Assembly (NCBI GenBank): GCA_003132865.1
Contig: PKYZ01000421.1
Span: 1 to 14,021 of the forward strand
Direction of reading: 5' to 3'
Length of the DNA: 14,021 nucleotides
Source: Bryobacterales bacterium
GTDB lineage: Bacteria > Acidobacteriota > Terriglobia > Bryobacterales > Bryobacteraceae
Part shown: piece after piece, positions 6,309-12,972 of the stretch
Numbering within the stretch: position 1 is the stretch's first letter
Layout: each line of letters starts with the position of its first letter
Program-made: the position numbers and the translations under genes
Notes under the pieces: model-generated
What the model was told of the DNA's origin: nothing
Seen by the model: only the letters and a program-made list of their open reading frames with translations
Databases searched by the model: none

Positions 6309-6728
6309 CTACTTCGTTTCTCGCGGCTTCGCCGCCACCGATGCGACCACTTTGCTGTTGTTCTCGCGAATGACCAGCGATTGATCCGAGTAAAACGTAC
6401 GCGGGCCGGCCGAACGGAGTGCCGATGGCAGCGCTGTAATTATGTAGCCTGTGGGTGTACCCGTCAGCTTGAATTTGTAGCCTTGCTTTTTCCCGGCGGC
6501 TAAATCGGCGGAGATCAGGTTGGAGGCCGACGGCCCCAGTTCGGTTAGCGACAGGGCGTATCGTCCGAACTGTGAGTTGTATTGCACCTGCGCGGTGTTG
6601 AGCGTCTGAATCGCTTTGAGAGCGGATGTTTCCTCCGCGTAATCGCGGGCCATGTTCAGCTTGGGAAGAGCCGCCGGGACAATGACCGCGACAATTGCGA
6701 TCACGGCCACTGCGACGACGGAGATCAA
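6309..6728 (-). CDS. Type IV pilin-like paralogue 3, N-terminus disrupted
   Basis: Bases 6728-6309 encode 139 residues from a TTG codon: a hydrophobic helix (ISVVAVAVIAIVAVIVPAALP) then a domain shared with the two genes upstream (ALKAIQTLNTAQVQYNSQFGR, TELGPSAS, FKLTGTPTGYIITALP, RTFYSDQSLVIREN). It lacks a prepilin motif and has Val where pilins have Glu at +5. A more natural start, GTG 6757, overlaps the previous stop as GTGA but is in another frame and reads SVAQRRQSA then TGA. A one-base change would join that basic leader to the helix without gaps against paralogue 1. I therefore read this as a recently frameshifted or degenerate copy; if translated from TTG it would be a plain membrane-anchored protein. 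Confidence 0.6.
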   Translation of the reverse strand: MISVVAVAVIAIVAVIVPAALPKLNMARDYAEETSALKAIQTLNTAQVQYNSQFGRYALSLTELGPSASNLISADLAAGKKQGYKFKLTGTPTGYIITALPSALRSAGPRTFYSDQSLVIRENNSKVVASVAAKPRETK

Positions 6729-6753
6729 GCGGACTGTCGCCTCTGCGCCACGC

Positions 6754-7209
6754 TCACTTTCCGACTTCCTTGCTGCTTGACATAGCCGGCTGTGGGCCGT
6801 AGTTCTCGCGGAGGATCAGCGATTGGTCGGTGTAAAACGTCCGCGAGCCTGTGGAGCCGAAGACCGTGGGGGCGCCTTGGATGCTGTAGCCTTGCGGCGT
6901 TCCCGTGAGGGTGAATTTGTGGCCGTGCCTTTCGCCGGCGGCCAGATCCGCCGGAATCAGATTCGCCGCCGAGGCATTGTCGACTCCGCTGGCCGGCGGT
7001 CCCAGTTCAGCGAGCGACCGGGCGTATCGTCCGAACTGGGAATTGTATTGCACCTGCGCGGTGTTGAGGGTTTGAAGCGCCTTGAGAGCAGCCGTCTCCT
7101 GAGCGTACATCCGCGATCTGTACACGTTGCGCTCTCCCAAGGGGGCGCCGAAATAGAGGAGCGTGGGGATCCCTACAACTGCAAAGAGAGCGACTGACCG
7201 GCCGTTCAT
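6754..7209 (-). CDS. Type IV pilin-like paralogue 2 without prepilin signal
   Basis: A 151-residue protein from ATG 7209 with GGAGG six bases upstream. The domain from about residue 36 (YAQETAALKALQTLNTAQ, then QYNSQFGRYARSLAELGPP, FTLTGTPQGYSIQGAP, FGSTGSRTFYTDQSL) is nearly the same as in paralogue 1. The first 35 residues (MNGRSVALFAVVGIPTLLYF) hold only a short hydrophobic segment, with no GF(S/T)LIE prepilin cleavage site. It would therefore not be processed by prepilin peptidase or assembled as a pilin in the ordinary way. It starts 18 bp after the stop of paralogue 1 and ends overlapping the candidate GTG of paralogue 3, so the three behave as one operon. Confidence 0.78.
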   Translation of the reverse strand: MNGRSVALFAVVGIPTLLYFGAPLGERNVYRSRMYAQETAALKALQTLNTAQVQYNSQFGRYARSLAELGPPASGVDNASAANLIPADLAAGERHGHKFTLTGTPQGYSIQGAPTVFGSTGSRTFYTDQSLILRENYGPQPAMSSSKEVGK

Positions 7210-7227
7210 GGCGCGCCTCCACCCGGC

Positions 7228-7722
7228 CTACTTGGTGGTGTCGCCTGCCTTCGCCGCCGCCGCCCCAACTTCCTTGCTGTTGGCGGTGGCCGGCTCCTGG
7301 CCGTAGTTCTCGCGAATGGCCAGCGATTGATCGGAGAAGAACGTACGCGAGCCGGTGGAACCGAACACCGACGGCACCGCCGAAATCGTGTAGCCCGTGG
7401 GCGTGCCCGTCAGCGTGAAGTTGTAGCCCTGCTTTAAGCCGGCAGCCAAATCGGAGGAGATCAGATTCGCCGCCGAGGCATTATCCGTTCCGCTGGCGGG
7501 CGGTCCCAGTTCGGTCAGCGATTGGGCAAAGCGCCCGAACTGCGAGTTGTATTGCACCTGCGCGGTGTTGAGCGTCTGGATCGCCTTGAGAGCAGCCGTC
7601 TCCTGGGCGTACATGCGGGCTTTGTTCAACTTGGGCAAAGCCACCGTGACGATGATGAGGATGATCGCGATGACGATCAACAACTCAATTAGCGAAAAGC
7701 CTCTTTGCCGGCGATTGCGCAT
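7228..7722 (-). CDS. Type IV pilin / pseudopilin-like protein, paralogue 1
   Basis: A 164-residue protein. The class III signal is complete: a basic leader MRNRRQRG cut before Phe9, then FSLIELLIVIAIILIIVTVALP with Glu at +5 and Pro at +22, the canonical pilin helix. The mature domain has ALKAIQTLNTAQVQYNSQFG, ELGPPASG, FTLTGTPTGY and STGSRTFFSDQSLAIREN. Start ATG 7722 is set by AGGAGA seven bases upstream (7730-7735) and by the leader; the frame remains open to 8124 but that part is opposite the divergent GloVer gene. Length suits a major or minor pilin or type II secretion pseudopilin. No pil or gsp machinery genes are in view. It heads a three-gene tandem family. Confidence 0.92.
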   Translation of the reverse strand: MRNRRQRGFSLIELLIVIAIILIIVTVALPKLNKARMYAQETAALKAIQTLNTAQVQYNSQFGRFAQSLTELGPPASGTDNASAANLISSDLAAGLKQGYNFTLTGTPTGYTISAVPSVFGSTGSRTFFSDQSLAIRENYGQEPATANSKEVGAAAAKAGDTTK

Positions 7723-7729
7723 AGAGAGA

Positions 7730-7735
7730 TCTCCT
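7730..7735 (-). promoter_or_regulatory. Ribosome-binding site AGGAGA fixing the pilin start
   Basis: AGGAGA on the minus strand, seven bases before ATG 7722. It supports the short pilin leader over the longer upstream in-frame starts. Confidence 0.7.
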
Positions 7736-7803
7736 GTCTCAACCATTGTATGACGGTTGGGGCGGGCTAAGCGTGCAGAAAGCCGGAATGTGCGAAGATG
7801 TTC

Positions 7804-7823
7804 TTGCGGACTGTTGCGGACTA
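7804..7823. repeat. Tandem 10-bp duplication in a divergent promoter region
   Basis: TTGCGGACTG (7804-7813) is followed directly by TTGCGGACTA (7814-7823), nine of ten bases the same. It lies in the 123-bp gap between the divergent pilin and GloVer genes, 22 bases before the GloVer start. It could be a direct-repeat operator or simple slippage; nothing decides between these. Confidence 0.45.
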
Positions 7824-7845
7824 ACCGGTAGAAGGAGGGCAGATC

Positions 7846-9129
7846 ATGAAAATCACGAGAAGCCGAACCGGGTTCCTCTTCTTGAGCGTGACGCTGTGGC
7901 TGGCATGGGCAGTGGCCGCAATTCCGGCCACGGCCCAAACGCCGGAATTCGGAACGCTCCTCAACTTCACGGGTGGGCCTGACGGCATGACACCCGTAGG
8001 CGCGCTTGTGGAATACGGCGGGATATTCTACGGTACGACGGCGAGCGGGGGCGGTTCGCCAGCCTGCACGTATGGCTGTGGGACCGTGTTCGCGCTCACG
8101 CCGCCTCCGTCGCCTGGCACCCACTGGACCGGGAGCACGCTTTACGCCTTTATGGGCGGCAACGACGGCAGCACTCCAGTCGCCGGACTAGTCGTGGGCA
8201 GCGGTGTGCTGTACGGAACCACGGAAATGGGCGGAAGCGTCAATCGCGGAACGGTCTTTTCGTTGACGCCGCCAGGGCCTGGGGGCACGTGGCAAGAGAC
8301 TGTGCTTCACAGTTTCGCGGGCGGCGACGACGGGAGCTATCCCACCGCGACCCTGGTGGTGGGCAGCCATGGCGAGCTTTACGGCGCCACGGAAGCGGGA
8401 GGAAGCTCCGAAGCGGGCACAGTGTTTTCCCTGACTCCGCCAGGCCCGGATGGCGGGCCCTGGACCAAGCAGCTTCTATACGCGTTCGCGGGCGGCGAGG
8501 ATGGCGCGAATCCCCTAAGAGGTGTGGTGATCGGTCCGACGAGCGGCGAAATCTATGGCACAACCCGCAAGGGCGGAACGCTGTCGCTGGGCACGGTGTT
8601 TTCGCTGACACCGCCAGCAGCACCCGGCGGACCTTGGACCAAAGCGACGATCCACAACTTCATGAACTTTAACGATGGCGCTTACCCCAACGGACTGCTG
8701 CTGGGGCCTGACGGAGCCCTTTACGGAACCACCAGCGGTCGCAGCAACGAGGGAACCGCCTTCTCCTTGATACCGCCTGTGTCACCGGGCAGGGTTTGGG
8801 CATTGACCGTACTTCACATTTTTGGAGCCCCCAATGATGGGGCCCTGCCGGAGGCCGGCTTGGTGTCTGGCAAAGGCGGCGTGCTTTACGGCACAACCGC
8901 CAGGGGCGGAAACGAGGTGAATTGCAGTTGCGGAACGGTTTTCTCCTTGACGCCTCCAGCTTCGCCCGGCGGCTCGTGGACCGAGCAGGTCCTATTCAAT
9001 TTCTATCCCCCTTCCGGATTGGGACCGGAGGGGACCCTGTTATACGGAGGGTCTGGGATCCTTTACGGGACGACGGTAGGCGGAGGCAGCAGCGCGTACG
9101 GAACAGTCTTTGCGTTGGTGCTGCCGTAA
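7846..9129 (+). CDS. Secreted GloVer-repeat protein (TIGR03803-type repeats)
   Basis: A 427-residue protein starting at ATG 7846, with AGGAGG at 7833-7838 seven bases upstream. A Sec signal peptide (basic MKITRSRTG, hydrophobic FLFLSVTLWLAWAVAA, cut near ATAQ) precedes seven repeats of about 53 residues. Each repeat pairs GTVFSLTPP with a strand ending hxFxGGxDG, then LYGTT-x-GG. I count seven LYGTT-like and seven GTVFxLxPP-like strands. The first repeat lacks its GTVF strand, and the final GTVFALVLP supplies one, as in a circularly closed beta-propeller. This repeat is known from NCBI's choice-of-anchor GloVer family in Acidobacteria, Verrucomicrobia and others, with unknown function. No PEP-CTERM or other C-terminal anchor is visible, so it is probably released or periplasmic. 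It is transcribed away from the pilin genes. Confidence 0.9.
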   Translation: MKITRSRTGFLFLSVTLWLAWAVAAIPATAQTPEFGTLLNFTGGPDGMTPVGALVEYGGIFYGTTASGGGSPACTYGCGTVFALTPPPSPGTHWTGSTLYAFMGGNDGSTPVAGLVVGSGVLYGTTEMGGSVNRGTVFSLTPPGPGGTWQETVLHSFAGGDDGSYPTATLVVGSHGELYGATEAGGSSEAGTVFSLTPPGPDGGPWTKQLLYAFAGGEDGANPLRGVVIGPTSGEIYGTTRKGGTLSLGTVFSLTPPAAPGGPWTKATIHNFMNFNDGAYPNGLLLGPDGALYGTTSGRSNEGTAFSLIPPVSPGRVWALTVLHIFGAPNDGALPEAGLVSGKGGVLYGTTARGGNEVNCSCGTVFSLTPPASPGGSWTEQVLFNFYPPSGLGPEGTLLYGGSGILYGTTVGGGSSAYGTVFALVLP

Positions 9130-9155
9130 CGCCGTGCAGTAACGGGCGTGACCGG

Positions 9156-9962
9156 CTATTCGCTGGTGAAGCCGGACTTCACCAAGGCGTCCAGCGCTCG
9201 CAGCCGCCGCCAGAGTTCCGGCAGCAGGTCGAGCCGCAAGGCGTTGGCGCCATCGGATAAGGCCCGCTCCGGGGCGTCGTGCACTTCCACGAACAGCCCG
9301 TCGATGCCCACCGCCACGGCGGCGCGCGCCAGCGGCTCGATGAACTGCGGCTGACCGCCGGAAGCCGCGCCCACGCCGCTCGGCAACTGCACGCTATGGG
9401 TGGCGTCGAAAACCACAGGCCAGCCCAGATCGCGCATGATCTGCAGACCGCGCATGTCCACCACCAGATTGTTGTAGCCGAACGACGAGCCGCGCTCGGT
9501 GAGCAGCACCTGGGAGTTGCCTGTGGAGGCGACTTTTTCGGCGGCGCGCGCGATATCCTGGGGGGCCACGAACTGGCCCTTCTTGATATTCACGATGCGG
9601 CCGGTGCGTCCGGCTTCGAGCAGCAGGTCCGTCTGGCGGCAGAGGAAAGCGGGGATTTGCAGGATATCGGCCACCTCCGCCACGGGCGCGGCCTGGGCGG
9701 GCTCGTGGATATCGGTGAGGATGGAGTAGCCTGCGCGCTTGACGCCGGCCAGGATGCGCAGGCCTTCGTGGAGCCCCGGCCCACGATAGCCGCCCAGGCT
9801 GGTGCGGTTGGCTTTATCGAAGGAAGCCTTGAAGACGAACGGGCCGGCGATCTCGCCGATGGCGCGCGCCATGCGGTGCACGTGCTCCTCGCTTTCGATG
9901 ACGCAAGGTCCGGCGATCAGCACCAGGGGCTGGCCGTTGGCGAATTGGGAGAAGTGGATCAT
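9156..9962 (-). CDS. kdsA: 3-deoxy-8-phosphooctulonate synthase (Kdo-8-P synthase)
   Basis: A 268-residue enzyme that condenses phosphoenolpyruvate with arabinose-5-phosphate to give Kdo-8-phosphate for LPS inner core synthesis in the cytoplasm. Motifs in order: LIAGPC (Cys20), [72 protein letters not shown] and DGANAL. Cys20 occupies the position that is Asn in metal-independent enzymes such as that of E. coli. With the His, Glu and Asp of DATHS, VEVHD and SDGAN, this indicates the metal-dependent class. The length is normal. The start lies 7 bp after the stop of the DinB-like gene, so the two probably share an mRNA. No convincing Shine-Dalgarno precedes ATG 9962. Confidence 0.97.
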   Translation of the reverse strand: MIHFSQFANGQPLVLIAGPCVIESEEHVHRMARAIGEIAGPFVFKASFDKANRTSLGGYRGPGLHEGLRILAGVKRAGYSILTDIHEPAQAAPVAEVADILQIPAFLCRQTDLLLEAGRTGRIVNIKKGQFVAPQDIARAAEKVASTGNSQVLLTERGSSFGYNNLVVDMRGLQIMRDLGWPVVFDATHSVQLPSGVGAASGGQPQFIEPLARAAVAVGIDGLFVEVHDAPERALSDGANALRLDLLPELWRRLRALDALVKSGFTSE

Positions 9963-9969
9963 GGGGGAG

Positions 9970-10440
9970 TCACGGGCGCCCCGCTTTCTTGAGCAAGGCG
10001 ATCTGTCCGGCGTGATATAAGTTGTGCTGGACGACGCCGTGGAGCATGGTGTAGATCGAATAGGGGACTTCGCCCAGGACCTTTTCGCGGAGGCGATCGT
10101 CGGTGAGCTGGCGCACCTCCGATTCCAGGTTGCGCTGCGCTTGGGCGAGTTGATCGAGCGCTTCGAGCCAGCCGGAGTCGGTGGGCTCGGGTGCGGCGGG
10201 CCAGTCCTGATCCGGCGGCAGGGTGGGGATTTCTGCGCCTGCGATGCGGCGGGTTGGGACGGAGATCCATACCGTGAGGTGCAGCACGAGTTCCCAGATT
10301 GTGTGGGCGCCGGGGATCGGGCGCTGGGCGGCGGTTTCGAAGGTTACGCCGACCAGGACTTCGCGGAGCGCGGGGCCGTGCCAGGCGGGCCCTTCGTAGG
10401 CGCGGTGGAGTTGATCGAGGATGCGGGAGACTTCGGTCAT
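9970..10440 (-). CDS. DinB-like (YfiT/DinB superfamily) four-helix protein
   Basis: A 156-residue protein with the three-histidine metal site of the DinB/YfiT fold: [15 protein letters not shown] (about 44-58, in the second helix) and [19 protein letters not shown] (about 133-151, last helix). Members are probable metal-dependent transferases, some using small thiols, but many remain uncharacterised; the E. coli DNA polymerase called DinB is unrelated. It lies immediately upstream of kdsA in the same direction. ATG 10440 starts the conserved helix; no good ribosome site is seen. It is the last core-like gene before the accessory islet. Confidence 0.85.
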   Translation of the reverse strand: MTEVSRILDQLHRAYEGPAWHGPALREVLVGVTFETAAQRPIPGAHTIWELVLHLTVWISVPTRRIAGAEIPTLPPDQDWPAAPEPTDSGWLEALDQLAQAQRNLESEVRQLTDDRLREKVLGEVPYSIYTMLHGVVQHNLYHAGQIALLKKAGRP

Positions 10441-10482
10441 GGGGTTGGGGTGGACGGGCTAGGAGACTCGTTCTAATCTTTA

Positions 10483-10509
10483 GGATACTTCGGCTAGGCG
10501 CGTTGGAAT
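10483..10509. repeat. Left direct repeat, att-like, decayed gene end
   Basis: GGATACTTCGGC, five variable bases, then GCGTTGGAAT; 24 of 27 bases match 13751-13777. On the minus strand it translates FQRA-stop-PKYPKD against FQRTWPKYPKE in the intact gene, so it reads as a decayed copy of that gene's end. It lies in the 273-bp gap 10441-10713, which otherwise shows no recognisable gene. Confidence 0.6.
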
Positions 10510-10673
10510 ATTGAGGCGGCAGGATCTGGCCCATGATTGCAGTTTAGCGATCTGGCCAGGCGGTTCGGAATTCCTCGACCTGCCCGCGCTTCCGGATCTA
10601 ACTCTCTGCCAAACGACTGGCGGATAGCCTCCGTCGCTTCTGTCGGACCTCCCCGACGCGGCCCCGCTGAGAG

Positions 10674-10679
10674 TAAACT
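10674..10679 (+). promoter_or_regulatory. Possible -10 box (TAAACT) for the DUF433/DUF5615 pair
   Basis: The hexamer equals the one before the redoxin gene (4361-4366) and lies 34 bases before the chosen GTG start at 10714. No -35 box is evident. Confidence 0.25.
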
Positions 10680-10713
10680 GACGTTGAGGGCAACCGGCCC
10701 AAAGGCACACACC

Positions 10714-10932
10714 GTGAATCCTGGCGACGAAGTGATTGTGAAGGACCCCGACGTTCTCGGCGGAACCCCAGTCTTTCGCGGCACGCGTGTTCCTTTTCAG
10801 GCGCTACTGGACTACTTGGAGGGCGGGCAAACCCTGGGCGAGTTCATTGACGACTTCCCCACCGTGACCAGCGAAGCCGCGATCTCCGCGTTGGAACTTG
10901 CCAAGTCTGTGCTCGTCGGCCAGCTTGGATGA
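10714..10932 (+). CDS. DUF433 family protein, putative antitoxin
   Basis: A 72-residue protein from GTG 10714: VNPGDEVIVKDPDVLGGTPV, then FRGTRVPFQALLDYLEGGQT and LGEFIDDFPTVTSEAAISAL. The GGTPVFRGTRVP motif and the helix-turn-helix-like LEGGQTLGEFIDDFPTVT are diagnostic of DUF433, small DNA-binding-like proteins commonly paired with DUF5615 PIN-like partners in toxin-antitoxin-type loci. An open frame extends to 10537 but that part has no family resemblance; GTG 10714 gives the normal length and has AAAGG nine bases upstream. The stop overlaps the next start (ATGA, 10929-10932), a typical coupled arrangement for antitoxin then toxin. Confidence 0.82.
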   Translation: MNPGDEVIVKDPDVLGGTPVFRGTRVPFQALLDYLEGGQTLGEFIDDFPTVTSEAAISALELAKSVLVGQLG

Positions 10933-11268
10933 AAATTCTCCTCGACGAGTGCATCCCTCGGAAGCTCAAGTACAGCCTGCCGGATCATGAGTGCCACACC
11001 GTACCCGAAGCAGGCCTCGCCGGCAGGAAAAACGGCTTCCTGCTCGATCTCGCGGAGCAAGCCGGGTTCGAGATCTTCGTGACCATGGATAGGGGACTGG
11101 AATACCAGCAGAACCTGGCGGGCCGGAGCATCGCGATTCTGATCCTTCGCGGCAAGTCAAAATCGGCTTGCGGATCTCCTTCCATTGGTTCCAGACCTCC
11201 TGAGAACCATGAAGCTGGCGCGAAAGGGCGAGATTCGCCGCATCGCTGGCGGCGAGCCGGTGTGCTGA
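10929..11268 (+). pseudogene. DUF5615 PIN-like protein (putative toxin), frameshifted
   Basis: The first 76 residues match the DUF5615 pattern: MKILLDECIPRKLKYSLP, Gly-Leu-Ala-Gly-Arg-Lys-Asn-Gly, LLDLAEQAGFEIFVTMDRGL (Asp54) and YQQNLAGRSIAILILR. After GKS the frame runs into unrelated sequence and stops at 11367-11369. The neighbouring frame from 11164 reads RLADLLPLVPDLLRTMK then ARKGEIRRIAGGEPVC and stop (11266-11268), the proper family C-terminus. Removing one A from the AAAA run at 11159-11162 restores a single 112-residue protein of normal length. The predicted nuclease residues Asp6, Glu7 and Asp54 lie before the break. It is a pseudogene, a sequencing error, or less likely a +1 frameshift site. 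Confidence 0.8.
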
Positions 11269-11370
11269 GCCTCGGTACCTTCAAGTCGAATGGCCGGCCT
11301 CTTCGGCGGCCGCGCGAACAAGCAGCAAGCGCACCGAATGATTTCGTAACGGGGACTTCACGGGAGTAAT

Positions 11371-12570
11371 GTGGTAGAGCACAGTTTGGAAGGCAATGCT
11401 AAACTGTTGGCCATTTCAGACAGGAGTATCTTCAAGGCACTTTTCGCGTATCGCTTGCGCGAAGGAAAGACGTCGAAAGAAAACTATCTCACTTCTTCGT
11501 TCGTCTACGTTTTGCGCCACAATGTACACGCGGCGATTGCCATCGCAGCGCGTTTCCTCGGGACTCCCATCGAGGAATTACGCGGCGTCGCAGAGGTTGA
11601 AACGCAGTCGCCATTTCGCACCGAAGTCCCAAACCAAGCGACCGTGTATCCGGATATCACGATTCGTGGGCAGTACAGGACGGGCGAGCGGTTCCTCATC
11701 ATAGTTGAGAACAAGTGGGATAGCAACGCGAACACGGGGCAGCTTAAGACCTATCGGCAGCTTGAGCAAGGATCTCGGTTGGTGTTCATTTCGCCGAGCG
11801 CCGCACAAAATGCGCTGGCCCTGCCATGCTGCGATTCCGTGTTCCGGTGGGATCAGGTATTCGCGGTTCTGACACCCTTTGGCGACGCCGATCAGAACGT
11901 GGGCTCGTTCTTGGAGTTCCTTAATGAACAAGGCCTTTGGTCCCAAGAACCTCTTTCACTGGATCAGATTGCGGCGTACGTGCATGCCGCACGTGTTCCC
12001 CAGTGCTGTTACGCCCTTGCAGGCCATCTGACCTCCGAGCGGTGGCGTTGGGACTTTCTGCCCGCTGGTTTGGGTGCAGTTGAGAACAGGCATCCGCAGC
12101 CGCTCCGATGGGGGCGAGTTGGTATCGAGTTTTTCTTTGAAAATTGGCGGCCAGACATCTTTGCGGGGTTTCTCCTCGATGGAAAGGATCACAAATTGGA
12201 CCTGGTTGACCCGACAAAGGGCATAGATTTGATGCTGCTGATAGAAGCCGACTCTCCTTCCACGAGTGTCAGCGGCGGCGCCATCAGGCTCGCGGCTCAG
12301 CGAATTTTAACGGTTCCGAACACGGTGGCTTTGGATCAGGATCAAGTGAAGAGCAAATGGCGCAAACTTGTTGTTCGGACCCCGCTCGCGGACATAATTG
12401 TTGCTAAGAACACCGACGAGCAGCAGACGCAAGCGATGTACGAGAGGTTTGCGGAATGGGGTCGCGTCCTATTCGAGGACGGTACCTTGGAATCGGCGTT
12501 TCGGGACACCTGGCCGAAAGATGTTCCGTGGAACGCAGCGCCGCCGCGCGACTGTGGCCAAATCGCATAA
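11371..12570 (+). CDS. PD-(D/E)XK nuclease superfamily protein
   Basis: A 399-residue protein from GTG 11371 with GGGAG seven bases upstream. The N-terminal third carries a PD-(D/E)XK core in order: Glu37 in KENYLTSSFVYVLRHN, Asp95 in VYPDITIRG, Glu113-Asn-Lys115 in LIIVENKWDS, and Gln124 in GQLKTYRQL. These are the E...D...ExK...Q elements of the restriction-endonuclease-like fold. The rest, about 200-399, has no motif I recognise and may determine specificity. The family includes stand-alone defence or repair nucleases, but the target cannot be read from sequence. Composition is visibly less G+C-rich than the core genes, consistent with horizontal arrival, and it sits between two toxin-antitoxin-like pairs. 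An incomplete restriction system is an alternative; no methylase is nearby. Confidence 0.75.
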   Translation: MVEHSLEGNAKLLAISDRSIFKALFAYRLREGKTSKENYLTSSFVYVLRHNVHAAIAIAARFLGTPIEELRGVAEVETQSPFRTEVPNQATVYPDITIRGQYRTGERFLIIVENKWDSNANTGQLKTYRQLEQGSRLVFISPSAAQNALALPCCDSVFRWDQVFAVLTPFGDADQNVGSFLEFLNEQGLWSQEPLSLDQIAAYVHAARVPQCCYALAGHLTSERWRWDFLPAGLGAVENRHPQPLRWGRVGIEFFFENWRPDIFAGFLLDGKDHKLDLVDPTKGIDLMLLIEADSPSTSVSGGAIRLAAQRILTVPNTVALDQDQVKSKWRKLVVRTPLADIIVAKNTDEQQTQAMYERFAEWGRVLFEDGTLESAFRDTWPKDVPWNAAPPRDCGQIA

Positions 12571-12741
12571 AAGGGACCCATTCATCTCAAGCCCGACCGA
12601 TGCGCGATTCAAAGCACCCAGTAGCCCAAGATGTTCGGCTACGGGAAGTTGAGGCCGGCGCAGATCTTGCGCGGATCACTCCCGTGACATGCCCTCCAGG
12701 GAGCCAGGCTGCGTGGTGTGAGCCGAGATCTGTCTTGGGCC

Positions 12742-12750
12742 TGTTATGCT
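12742..12750 (+). promoter_or_regulatory. Extended -10 box (TGTTATGCT) of a near-leaderless message
   Basis: TG-N-TATGCT fits an extended -10 element and lies six bases before GTG 12757. This supports that GTG as the start of the antitoxin-like gene, because no Shine-Dalgarno sequence precedes it. A -35 box is not obvious. Confidence 0.4.
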
Positions 12751-12756
12751 GGATTC

Positions 12757-12972
12757 GTGGACCAAAGGGCACACCTAATCGGGTCTCCTCAAACGGATCG
12801 CACCGCCTCGCCTACCTTCGAGGAACTGGCTGCTCAGCAGGGCGTGACTCCAATTGACGACCTTGAGGCTCTGCTTGGAGAGCCGTTGCGTGGAGACGAA
12901 TCGGCAGAGGAATTCTCCGCGAGCCTGCGCGAGTGGCGTCGAGAGGGAACCTTTCCCGCCATCCCGCAATGA
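12757..12972 (+). CDS. Small antitoxin-like protein partnered with a PIN toxin
   Basis: A 71-residue acidic protein from GTG 12757 (an in-frame GTG at 12718 would add 13 residues). It contains PTFEELAAQQGVTPIDDLEA, then LLGEPLRGDESAEEFSASLR and EWRREGTFPAIPQ. The end, with a charged helix and an aromatic/Arg tail, looks like antitoxins whose C-terminus wraps a PIN-domain partner. No N-terminal DNA-binding fold is recognisable. The assignment rests mainly on context: its stop overlaps the ATG of the VapC-like gene (ATGA, 12969-12972), the usual coupled antitoxin-toxin order. Confidence 0.65.
   Translation: MDQRAHLIGSPQTDRTASPTFEELAAQQGVTPIDDLEALLGEPLRGDESAEEFSASLREWRREGTFPAIPQ

Noticed and set aside
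7723..8124. Long N-terminal extension of pilin paralogue 1
   Set aside because: It is opposite the GloVer gene and would bury the prepilin leader; AGGAGA at 7730-7735 fixes the start at 7722.
9279..9992. 237-residue plus-strand open frame
   Set aside because: Antisense to kdsA with no recognisable domain.
10537..10713. Upstream extension of the DUF433 frame from a TTG
   Set aside because: No family resemblance before VNPGDEVIVKDP and a better-placed GTG at 10714.
11159..11166. Programmed ribosomal frameshift site in the DUF5615 gene
   Set aside because: The needed shift is +1, and no canonical slippery heptamer, stimulatory hairpin or rare-codon stall is apparent; mutation or sequence error is simpler.
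12571..12756. Open frames between the nuclease and the antitoxin gene
   Set aside because: Short, overlapping on both strands, no protein-like pattern; only the -10 box at 12742-12750 is worth noting.
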